A DNA stretch of 6,018 bases from an uncultured Gammaproteobacteria bacterium. GTDB taxonomy: Bacteria > Pseudomonadota > Gammaproteobacteria > Pseudomonadales > Pseudohongiellaceae. Below the pieces are notes generated by a model. It was not told where the DNA came from. It saw only the letters and a list, made by a program, of their open reading frames with translations, and ran no database searches. Every line of letters begins with the position of its first letter. Positions within the stretch are counted from its first letter, which is position 1. The DNA lies in assembly GCA_903889815.1 (NCBI GenBank), contig CAISYX010000275.1, positions 1-6,018 of the forward strand. Reading direction: 5' to 3'. Made by a program: the position numbers and the translations under genes. Below, piece after piece: positions 1-4,646 of the stretch.

Positions 1-782
1 AGGGCTGCATTGAATTCTCAGTCCGCGGCGAGCCCGTCGATCCCGAACAACTGCGGGCTGAGTTTCTGGCGATTTCCCAGGAACTCAACGTCGACATCGC
101 GTTCCAGCAGGACAACATTTTCCGGCGCAACCGCCGGCTGGTGGTGTTCGACATGGACTCCACCTTGATCGACGCCGAAGTGATCGACGAGCTGGCCAAG
201 GCGGCCGGCGTGGGCGAACAGGTCGCCGCCATTACAGAACGCGCCATGCGGGGCGAACTGGACTTTCAGGCCAGTTTTCGCGAACGCGTGGCGCTGCTCA
301 GGGGATTGCCCGAGGCGACTCTGGCGCAGATCGCCGAGACGCTGCGCCTGACCGAGGGCGCCGAAACGCTGATCAGCCAGCTGCGCCGCCTGGGCTACAA
401 GACAGCCATTCTGTCGGGCGGATTCACGTATTTCGCCGAGCGTTTGCAGAAGCGGCTGGGCATCGACTACGTGTATGCCAATTCCTTGCCTGTGCAGGAT
501 GGCCTGGTGACAGGCGAGGTGCAGCTTCCCATCGTGGACGGACAACGCAAGGCCGACCTGCTGCGGGCACTGGCCACCCGTGAAGGCATCAGTCTGGAAC
601 AAACGATTGCCGTGGGCGACGGCGCCAACGATTTGCCCATGCTGTCGATCGCGGGACTGGGTGTCGCCTTCCGTGCCAAGCCGCTGGTCAAGCAGTCGGC
701 GCGGCAGGCCATCTCGACCCTGGGGCTGGATGGCATTCTCTATTTGCTGGGGTTCAGGGACAGGGATGGGGATGGGATTTAG
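1..782 (+). CDS. serB: Phosphoserine phosphatase SerB (5' end outside window)
   Basis: SerB hydrolyses O-phospho-L-serine to L-serine, the last step of serine synthesis, in the cytoplasm. The reading frame is open from base 3, so this is the C-terminal ~259 residues of a protein that is usually 300-400 residues in proteobacteria. The first ~45 visible residues look like the end of the N-terminal ACT-like region and linker, ending in FRRNRR. The HAD phosphatase domain follows. Motif I is DMDST, with the nucleophile Asp at bases 150-152 and the acid/base Asp at 156-158. Motif II is the Ser of LSGGF at 414-416. Motif III is GDGAND at 615-632. All catalytic residues are present. An internal GTG at 141 would remove the linker and is not the real start. 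The C-terminus ends in an unusual RDRDGDGI tail written by a G-rich hexamer-like repeat. The assignment is secure from motifs. Confidence 0.96.
   Translation, partial: GCIEFSVRGEPVDPEQLRAEFLAISQELNVDIAFQQDNIFRRNRRLVVFDMDSTLIDAEVIDELAKAAGVGEQVAAITERAMRGELDFQASFRERVALLRGLPEATLAQIAETLRLTEGAETLISQLRRLGYKTAILSGGFTYFAERLQKRLGIDYVYANSLPVQDGLVTGEVQLPIVDGQRKADLLRALATREGISLEQTIAVGDGANDLPMLSIAGLGVAFRAKPLVKQSARQAISTLGLDGILYLLGFRDRDGDGI
757..776 (+). repeat. G-rich short tandem repeat / potential G-quadruplex at serB 3' end
   Basis: Four runs of three or more G (757-759, 763-765, 768-771, 774-776) are separated by loops of only 2-3 bases, which fits the classical G-quadruplex pattern. The units GGGACA, GGGATG, GGGATG look like three degenerate hexamers in frame, encoding the acidic/basic tail of SerB. 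The runs lie on the coding strand, so the structure could form in the mRNA next to the stop codon. The pattern is directly visible; folding and function are inferred. Confidence 0.6.
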
Positions 783-874
783 TGACACTCGAGGACGCGC
801 CGGTCAGCTGCCATTTTGAACGTGCTTTCCGCCCCCACTTTCACCTACACTGCCTGCCACGCAACCCACTCTCT

Positions 875-878
875 GGAG
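875..878 (+). promoter_or_regulatory. Ribosome binding site of the dienelactone hydrolase gene
   Basis: GGAG lies 10 bases before the ATG at 889. It supports that start rather than the internal in-frame ATG at 946, which has no comparable site and would strip the conserved N-terminal segment before the Tat motif. Confidence 0.55.
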
Positions 879-888
879 AACAACAAGA

Positions 889-1767
889 ATGTGTGACAAC
901 CATACCGTAGAAGAAAACGAAGCCTATCTGGCCCTTGCCGCGAAGATGAACCGTCGCCAGTTCGCGAAACTGGGCGCCGGTGCCGCCATGGCACTGATGC
1001 TGCCCGCCGTGGCCAATGCCCAGGACGTCATGGAGATGGATGTTGACATCACTACCCCGGACGGCGTCTCCGACTGCTACTTTGTACACCCCGCTGCCGG
1101 CCGTCATGCCGCCGTGATCATCTGGCCGGACATCCTCGGCCTGCGTCCGGCATTCCGAGCCATGGGCAAGCGCCTCGCGCAGTCCGGCTACTCCGTACTG
1201 GTGGTGAACCCCTTCTACCGCAGCGCCCGGGCGCCGGTAGTCGCTGAAGGGGCCAGCTTTGCCGATCCGGCGATCTCCGCGATTGTGCGTCCCATGGCAG
1301 GCCAGCTCAATGCCACCACGCATGTGTCCGATGCCGGTGCGTTCATTGCATGGGTGGACCAGCAGGCTTCCGTGGATACCAGCCGCAAGATCGGCACTAC
1401 CGGCTACTGCATGGGTGGACCAATCGTCATGCGCACCGCAGCGAACTTCCCGGAGCGCGTCGGCGCTGGCGGTTCATTCCATGGCGGCGGGCTGAACACA
1501 GCCAATCCGGACAGCCCGCACCTGGGCATTCCCAACATGGATTCCCAGATGCTGATCGCTGTCGCCGCCAATGACGACGAGCGCGATCCGGAGTCGAAGA
1601 ATGTCCTGCGCGCGGCGTTCGACGCGGCGGGCGTGGAAGCGGAGATCGAGGTCTACACAGGCGCGATGCACGGCTGGTGTGTTCCGGACTCAGCGGTCTA
1701 CAACGAAGCGCAGGCAGAACGTGCCTGGGGCCGTATGCTGGCCATCTTCGAAACGGCGCTGGCCTGA
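889..1767 (+). CDS. Tat-exported dienelactone hydrolase family protein
   Basis: This is a predicted alpha/beta-hydrolase of the dienelactone hydrolase (DLH) family, 292 residues. The founding family member opens dienelactone to maleylacetate in chloroaromatic breakdown; the substrate of this one cannot be read from the sequence. The N-terminus MCDNHTVEENEAYLA precedes a twin-arginine motif NRRQFAKL (residues 21-28), a hydrophobic stretch (29-40) and a likely signal peptidase site after VANA (residue 44), so export in folded form to the periplasm is predicted. The catalytic triad fits the family: nucleophile Cys174 in GYCMGG, an Asp in ANDDERD (229 or 230), and His261 in MHGW. The start has a GGAG site 10 bases upstream. 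I recall the MCD...ENE...YLA lead as common in Tat-linked DLH proteins of proteobacteria. The gene stands alone: serB ends 106 bases upstream and the next gene converges on it. Only weak promoter-like matches (TTGAAC at 816-821, TACACT at 846-851, badly spaced) are visible upstream. The family is secure; the function is open. Confidence 0.9.
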   Translation: MCDNHTVEENEAYLALAAKMNRRQFAKLGAGAAMALMLPAVANAQDVMEMDVDITTPDGVSDCYFVHPAAGRHAAVIIWPDILGLRPAFRAMGKRLAQSGYSVLVVNPFYRSARAPVVAEGASFADPAISAIVRPMAGQLNATTHVSDAGAFIAWVDQQASVDTSRKIGTTGYCMGGPIVMRTAANFPERVGAGGSFHGGGLNTANPDSPHLGIPNMDSQMLIAVAANDDERDPESKNVLRAAFDAAGVEAEIEVYTGAMHGWCVPDSAVYNEAQAERAWGRMLAIFETALA

Positions 1768-1777
1768 CAACTGCACT

Positions 1778-1799
1778 GCCCCTGGCGCAGGCCAGGGGC
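1778..1799. terminator. Hairpin between convergent genes, possible bidirectional terminator
   Basis: A perfect 9-bp stem (GCCCCTGGC / GCCAGGGGC) with a 4-base loop GCAG begins 10 bases after the hydrolase stop. It is very stable, but neither side has a proper T-tract (TATTCAG follows on the + strand), so classical intrinsic termination is uncertain. Its position between two convergent genes fits a terminator or an mRNA-end stabilising structure. Confidence 0.55.
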
Positions 1800-1812
1800 T
1801 ATTCAGCGGAGA

Positions 1813-1858
1813 GTTCGCGAGCAGGGCTCGCTCCCGCAGGCATCGATCGCTCCTACAC
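1813..1858. repeat. REP-like palindromic element
   Basis: A core palindrome GCGAGC-AGG-GCTCGC (1817-1831) sits in a TTCGCGAGC...GCTCGCTCCCGCA context, followed by a second, degenerate half, GATCGCTCCTACAC (1845-1858). This closely resembles the intergenic REP sequences of Pseudomonas as I remember them (GCGAGC...GCTCGCTCCTACA). It lies between convergent genes, the usual REP location. The second half runs over the stop codon of the acetyltransferase gene. Only one copy is visible, so its repetitive nature is inferred from the resemblance. Confidence 0.55.
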
Positions 1859-2536
1859 AAGCACCTTGCGGTTCTGCACCTGGATCTGCTGGAACGAGGC
1901 CTTTTTCGTCACAGTGTCCACCGCCTTCAGAAAAGCGTCCACATCGTGGAAGGGCAGCGCCCGCAAGGAAGCATAATCCAGCTCCCACCACTGACTTGCC
2001 AGCAAGGCCGCGCACTGCTCCGCACTGAAGCGAAAGCGGATCGGCCGCGCCGGGTTGCCGCCCACGATCTGATAAGGCTCGACATCCCGGGTCACCACCG
2101 CATTGCGCGCCACCACAGCGCCATGGCCAATGCTCACACCTGCCATGATCACCGCGTCATGTCCTATCCACACATCGTGGCCGATGCGGGCATGGATGTG
2201 GTGCGCCTGATACTGATGACTGACCGACAGACTGGTGGACACCCAGTCGATGGGGTGGTTGCGGGGCGTCTCGCCCAAGGTAATTCCCCGGCCGATGCTG
2301 CTGTAACGGCCCACTTCGGCCAGCCAGCGCACCGTGCTGGTGGAGCGGATGTAACTGCAGGCGCCGATGCGCAGCGGCACAGCGGGGTCGGGCAGTTCGA
2401 TCTGCACATGGCGCAGCATGACATGCTCCTCCAGCAGCAGTTGGGAACGGAGGGAGATGCATTCCAGACCGCGCAGATGCACACCACGACTGGCCGCCCT
2501 GCGGTATTGCGGGTAGTAACGAATCTTGTTGAACAT
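1853..2536 (-). CDS. CatB/Vat-like hexapeptide-repeat acyltransferase
   Basis: This is a 227-residue protein of the left-handed beta-helix acyltransferase family, in the xenobiotic acetyltransferase (XAT) group with type B chloramphenicol and streptogramin acetyltransferases. These are trimeric and transfer acetyl from acetyl-CoA to a hydroxyl. Hexapeptide repeats run through ARIGHDVWIGHDAVIMAGVS and IGHGAVVARNAVVTRDVEP (about 117-154), followed by the family signature VGGNPARPIRFRF (158-170). His94 in PRNHPIDW matches the catalytic His region of XAT enzymes. The ~50-residue N-terminal section and the alpha-helical tail are also as expected. I chose the ATG at 2536 because the protein begins with MFNKIRYYP and a perfect TATAAT lies 30 bases upstream. 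A longer frame continues to 2914 but is antisense to the next gene. Only a weak GAGAG ribosome site is visible. Chromosomal relatives are often sugar or surface-polysaccharide acetyltransferases, so drug resistance should not be assumed. It converges with the hydrolase gene and diverges from spmAB. Confidence 0.88.
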   Translation of the reverse strand: MFNKIRYYPQYRRAASRGVHLRGLECISLRSQLLLEEHVMLRHVQIELPDPAVPLRIGACSYIRSTSTVRWLAEVGRYSSIGRGITLGETPRNHPIDWVSTSLSVSHQYQAHHIHARIGHDVWIGHDAVIMAGVSIGHGAVVARNAVVTRDVEPYQIVGGNPARPIRFRFSAEQCAALLASQWWELDYASLRALPFHDVDAFLKAVDTVTKKASFQQIQVQNRKVLV

Positions 2537-2566
2537 GACAGGCTCTCGGCGACGACGGCGACCGGG

Positions 2567-2572
2567 ATTATA
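2567..2572 (-). promoter_or_regulatory. Candidate -10 box for the acetyltransferase gene
   Basis: The minus strand reads a perfect TATAAT here, ending 30 bases before the ATG at 2536, which would give a short leader of about 20-25 bases. No good -35 box lies at the standard spacing: TTGGCG is present but only 11 bases upstream. It is a plausible but unproven promoter. Confidence 0.45.
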
Positions 2573-2627
2573 GATCAGCACTGCGCCAAAACGCGCCGGC
2601 ATTTTGCACTGCCCACGCGGCACGGCA

Positions 2628-2633
2628 TATGAT
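2628..2633 (+). promoter_or_regulatory. Candidate -10 box for spmAB, possibly giving leaderless mRNA
   Basis: TATGAT (5 of 6 to the consensus) ends 6 bases before the ATG at 2640, so transcription would begin at or next to the start codon. TTGCAC at 2604-2609 is a poor -35 match with an 18-base spacer. No Shine-Dalgarno sequence precedes the ATG. This supports, weakly, a leaderless transcript. Confidence 0.3.
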
Positions 2634-2639
2634 GCCACC

Positions 2640-3869
2640 ATGCTCAACATCATCTGGCTCAGCTTCTTCTTCCTTGCCTTCATTGCCGCCCTCTGGCAAT
2701 GGCTGTCGGGCAGCAATCCCGAGGTGTTCTCCGACCTGATAGCCAGCAGCTTCGAGATGGCCAGCCTGGCCGTGGAGATCGCGCTGGGGCTGATCGGCGT
2801 CATGGCCCTGTGGCTGGGACTGTTCCGCGTGGCCGAGCACGGCGGGCTGATCGCCGTCATCTCGCGGGTCATGGCGCCCTTGTTCACTCGGCTGATGCCG
2901 GAAGTGCCTGCCAATCATCCCGCACTGGGCTCCGTCACCATGAATCTGGCCGCCAATTTCCTGGGCCTGGACAACGCCGCCACACCCATGGGGCTGAAGG
3001 CGATGAAAGACCTGCAGACGCTCAACCCGGATCCGGACACTGCCACCAATGCGCAAATCCTGTTCCTGGTACTGAACACATCGTCCGTCACGCTGCTGCC
3101 TGTCACCATCTTCCTGTACCGTGCCCAGCAAGGTTCGACGGAACCTGCCGCCGTCTTCCTGCCAATTCTGATGGCCACCTCGGCGTCCACGCTGGTGGGG
3201 CTGTTGAGCGTGGCCTGGGTGCAGAAGCTGAAACTGCTGGACCCGGTGGTGCTGGCCTGGTTCGGGGGGTTCGCAGTGTTTCTTGCTGCATTACTGAGCT
3301 GGATCGTCGGCCTGCCCTCCGACCTGCTGACAGCGCGCTCTGCCTTCATTGGCAATCTGCTGTTGTTCAGCATCATCGTGCTGTTCCTGATCTCGGGAGT
3401 GAAGCGGCGGCTGGACTGCTACTCCCTGTTCGTCGAAGGCGCGAAGGAAGGCTTCAGCGTTGCCATCACCATCATCCCCTACCTGCTGGCGATGCTGGTG
3501 GGCATCGGCGTGTTTCGCGCCAGCGGCTGCCTGGACATCCTGCTGTCAGGCATCCGCAGCCTGGTGCTGTGGCTGGGCATCAACGCCGACTTCGTCGAAG
3601 CCCTGCCCACCGCGTTCATGAAACCCCTGTCCGGCAGTGGCGCCCGGGCCATGATGCTGGAAACGATGAACACCTACGGCGTCGACTCCTTCCCCGCCCG
3701 CGTGGCAGCCACCGTTCAGGGCAGCACCGAAACCACCTTCTATGTCCTGGCGGTGTATTTCGGCAGTGTCGGCATCCGCAAGACCCGCCACGCCATCACT
3801 TGCGGCCTCGCCGCAGACGTCGCCGGCATCAGCACGGCGATCGTCGCCTGCTACTGGTTCTTCGGTTAG
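2640..3869 (+). CDS. Fused SpmA-SpmB membrane protein (nucleoside recognition/Gate domains)
   Basis: This is a 409-residue polytopic inner-membrane protein joining a SpmA-like N-terminal half and a SpmB-like C-terminal half, each with a Gate (nucleoside recognition) domain. In Bacillus the separate spmA and spmB products act in spore core dehydration; in Gram-negative bacteria the fusion is common and its function is unknown, so the name does not imply sporulation. Signatures include MNLAANFLGLDNAATPMG (from residue 101) for the SpmA half and GSTETTFYVLAVYFGSVG (from residue 361) for the SpmB half. Hydrophobic segments begin at residue 2 and recur throughout. I chose the ATG at 2640 because the hydrophobic start IIWLSFFFLAF follows it directly; a TTG at 2604 would add 12 polar residues. 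There is no Shine-Dalgarno sequence. The last 65 bases before the final Gly codon is completed (3801-3865) are duplicated exactly at 4460-4524. The present last codons are GGT TAG, while the distal copy has GGC TGA, so this 3' end may have been supplied by the inserted unit that follows. Confidence 0.9.
   Translation: MLNIIWLSFFFLAFIAALWQWLSGSNPEVFSDLIASSFEMASLAVEIALGLIGVMALWLGLFRVAEHGGLIAVISRVMAPLFTRLMPEVPANHPALGSVTMNLAANFLGLDNAATPMGLKAMKDLQTLNPDPDTATNAQILFLVLNTSSVTLLPVTIFLYRAQQGSTEPAAVFLPILMATSASTLVGLLSVAWVQKLKLLDPVVLAWFGGFAVFLAALLSWIVGLPSDLLTARSAFIGNLLLFSIIVLFLISGVKRRLDCYSLFVEGAKEGFSVAITIIPYLLAMLVGIGVFRASGCLDILLSGIRSLVLWLGINADFVEALPTAFMKPLSGSGARAMMLETMNTYGVDSFPARVAATVQGSTETTFYVLAVYFGSVGIRKTRHAITCGLAADVAGISTAIVACYWFFG
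3801..3865 (+). repeat. Direct repeat, left copy (3' end of spmAB), attL-like
   Basis: These 65 bases match 4460-4524 without a mismatch. The copy covers the last codons of spmAB, from Cys to the first two bases of the final Gly codon. It opens with a small perfect dyad TGCGGC-CTC-GCCGCA (3801-3815) exactly at the repeat boundary. It then contains a second dyad, GACGTCGCCG (3816-3825) against CGGCGA-T-CGTC (3835-3845), with a 9-base centre and one bulged base. Just outside the identity the copies differ by synonymous-looking changes (ACT/ACC before, GGT/GGC after), as expected when two homologous but diverged gene ends recombine within a shared core. Confidence 0.93.
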
Positions 3870-3900
3870 CGCGCCCTTGATCCCCCGTCTATACCTGTAA

Positions 3901-3941
3901 TTGTCAGCCCCTTGTCGATAATTACTGTACATACAATAATT
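3901..3941 (+). promoter_or_regulatory. brnTA promoter with overlapping operator palindrome
   Basis: An inverted repeat at 3920-3941 has 10-base arms with one mismatch (ATTACTGTA / TACAATAAT plus an outer A-T pair) around a CA centre, ending one base before the brnT ATG. It overlaps the likely -10 boxes: AATAAT at 3935-3940 is 17 bases from TTGTCG at 3912-3917, and TACTGT at 3923-3928 is 16 bases from TTGTCA at 3901-3906. In the Brucella BrnTA system the antitoxin or complex represses its own operon, and ribbon-helix-helix proteins bind such palindromes, so this is the expected operator. No Shine-Dalgarno sequence precedes brnT. Confidence 0.6.
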
Positions 3942-3942
3942 C

Positions 3943-4215
3943 ATGAAGATATCCTATGACCCGGTAAAACGGGAAAAGACTCTGGTCGAAAGAGGCCTTG
4001 ACTTTGCGCAGGCGGGGGCCGTTTTCGATTCCTGTCACTTTACTGCCGAAGACGTTCGTCTCGCGTACGGTGAAAGACGCTTTGTCAGCATCGGCCACAT
4101 GCAACATCGACTGGTCGTCATCGTCTGGACCCAGCGCGGCGAGGAGCGGCGCATCATCAGCATGAGGAAGGCCAATGAGCGAGAACAAGAAAGATTTGCG
4201 AGTTACCTGGGTTGA
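3943..4215 (+). CDS. brnT: BrnT family toxin of a type II toxin-antitoxin system
   Basis: This is a 90-residue protein with the BrnT (formerly DUF497) pattern. It has an N-terminal ISYDPVKREKTLVERGLDF segment, where the protein meets its own operator side, a middle DVRLAYGERRFVSIGHM region (37-53), the strand RLVVIVWTQRGEERRIIS (56-73) and the closing helix MRKANEREQERFASYL. The Brucella BrnT toxin is a RelE-fold ribonuclease that stops translation; the conserved basic residues and the R-I-I-S-x-R-K-A motif fit that family. The antitoxin gene overlaps the 3' end by 41 bases, the usual toxin-first BrnTA order. The start at 3943 gives the canonical family N-terminus. Length is normal and no frame break is seen, so the toxin is probably intact. 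GC content is lower than in the flanking genes. Confidence 0.93.
   Translation: MKISYDPVKREKTLVERGLDFAQAGAVFDSCHFTAEDVRLAYGERRFVSIGHMQHRLVVIVWTQRGEERRIISMRKANEREQERFASYLG
4164..4170 (+). promoter_or_regulatory. Ribosome binding site of brnA inside brnT
   Basis: GAGGAAG lies 4 bases before the brnA ATG at 4175. It is a strong purine-rich site, in contrast with the absence of any such site before brnT. That would favour antitoxin over toxin synthesis from the shared transcript. Confidence 0.6.
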
Positions 4216-4447
4216 TCCGGACGATGCTCCGGAACTCGAAAGCAGCTTCTTCGACGTGGCTGACGAGTATCGCGGAGCCATTCTTGTTCGCGCCAGCCGC
4301 GGACGACCTCTCGCACTCGAAACGAAAGAGCGGATCAGCATCCGTTTGTCTCCTGCCGTATTGAAGGAATTCCGTGCCACCGGACCCGGATGGCAAGGCC
4401 GGATCGACAGCGCCCTCAAAGACTGGCTGCAGTCACACAAGTTCTGA
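4175..4447 (+). CDS. brnA: BrnA family antitoxin
   Basis: This is a 90-residue antitoxin that pairs with BrnT and represses the operon. The first ~45 residues hold the acidic toxin-contacting type of segment (TWVDPDDAPELESSFFDVAD). The C-terminal part, KERISIRLSPAVLKEF followed by GWQGRIDSALKDWLQ, is the ribbon-helix-helix DNA-binding section (about 51-87), the BrnA arrangement. It overlaps brnT by 41 bases in another frame and has its own good ribosome site, so the two are co-transcribed. The target is presumably the palindrome at 3920-3941. Length is within the family range and no damage is seen. The left edge of the second repeat begins 13 bases after its stop, so the unit is trimmed tightly to the two genes. 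Confidence 0.92.
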   Translation: MSENKKDLRVTWVDPDDAPELESSFFDVADEYRGAILVRASRGRPLALETKERISIRLSPAVLKEFRATGPGWQGRIDSALKDWLQSHKF

Positions 4448-4459
4448 GCAACAACCACC

Positions 4460-4528
4460 TGCGGCCTCGCCGCAGACGTCGCCGGCATCAGCACGGCGAT
4501 CGTCGCCTGCTACTGGTTCTTCGGCTGA
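4460..4528 (+). pseudogene. Direct repeat, right copy: orphan 3' end of spmAB, attR-like
   Basis: Bases 4460-4524 repeat 3801-3865 exactly, and the copy goes on to finish the frame as Gly (GGC) and a TGA stop at 4526-4528. It therefore encodes the same C-terminal WFFG end as spmAB but has no start or ribosome site of its own. If an insertion occurred inside the 65-bp core, this copy marks the original downstream part of the gene and its native stop codon. Upstream of the core the bases ACC ACC resemble the ATC ACT of the intact gene, hinting that the incoming unit carried an spm-derived end. Confidence 0.85.
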
Positions 4529-4646
4529 ATCTGTGCTTACATCGGCCTTCCTCCGGGAGACCCGATCAGCCACTCCCGAGCTTCGAAAAACCATGCAGAA
4601 GGCCAGCCCGGCATGGGCCGCCCAACGCACACAAGAACAAATCGAC

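Larger units (their letters stand above)
3801..4524 (+). mobile_element. Putative brnTA insertion unit at the 3' end of spmAB
   Basis: A 659-bp unit (one 65-bp repeat plus 594 bp) carries only brnT and brnA and is bounded by perfect direct repeats of the 3' end of the preceding gene. The interior is near 57% GC by hand count of 3961-4380, against 63-72% in lines of spmAB and the TAXI gene I counted; the 60 bases from 3901 are about 35%. This suggests an acquired segment. Gene-end targeting with restoration of the host reading frame is typical of tyrosine-recombinase islands, but no integrase, transposase or terminal inverted repeat is present. It could be a minimal element moved in trans, a remnant, or the product of homologous recombination. 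The structure is seen; mobility is inferred. Confidence 0.55.

Noticed and set aside
18..788. 256-residue open frame on the minus strand
   Set aside because: It is fully antisense to serB, whose catalytic motifs are all intact. The translation is Gln/Gly/His-rich with no recognisable domain, typical of a high-GC shadow.
1853..2536. Chloramphenicol resistance gene
   Set aside because: Fold and active-site region match the XAT family, but substrate cannot be inferred, and many chromosomal members act on other acceptors.
1571..2632. 353-residue plus-strand frame
   Set aside because: It starts inside the hydrolase gene in another frame and runs antisense through the acetyltransferase. Both real genes have clear family motifs; this one has none.
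2537..2914. Upstream extension of the acetyltransferase frame
   Set aside because: The frame is open to 2914, but this would add an Arg/Ser-rich, non-homologous segment antisense to spmAB and pass through the TATAAT. The family-like start is MFNKIRYYP at 2536.
2640..3869. Evidence for sporulation
   Set aside because: SpmA/SpmB homologues and fusions are widespread in non-sporulating Gram-negative bacteria, and all neighbours are proteobacterial in type.
2699..3880. 393-residue Arg/Pro/His-rich plus-strand frame
   Set aside because: It is a frame-shifted shadow of spmAB with no domain or ribosome site.
3922..4494. 190-residue minus-strand frame over brnTA
   Set aside because: It is antisense to both toxin-antitoxin genes and has no domain.
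3801..4524. Integron-type gene cassette
   Set aside because: I looked for the attC consensus ends (RYYYAAC and GTTRRRY) at the repeats and do not see them. The repeats are coding sequence of spmAB.
3801..4524. Insertion sequence or classical transposon
   Set aside because: There is no transposase gene and no terminal inverted repeats, and 65 bp is far longer than a normal target-site duplication.
4374..4646. Long N-terminal extension of the TAXI gene
   Set aside because: The frame is open but runs through brnA and the repeat. The signal peptide and lipobox must be near the N-terminus, so ATG 4647 (or at most 4593) is the start.
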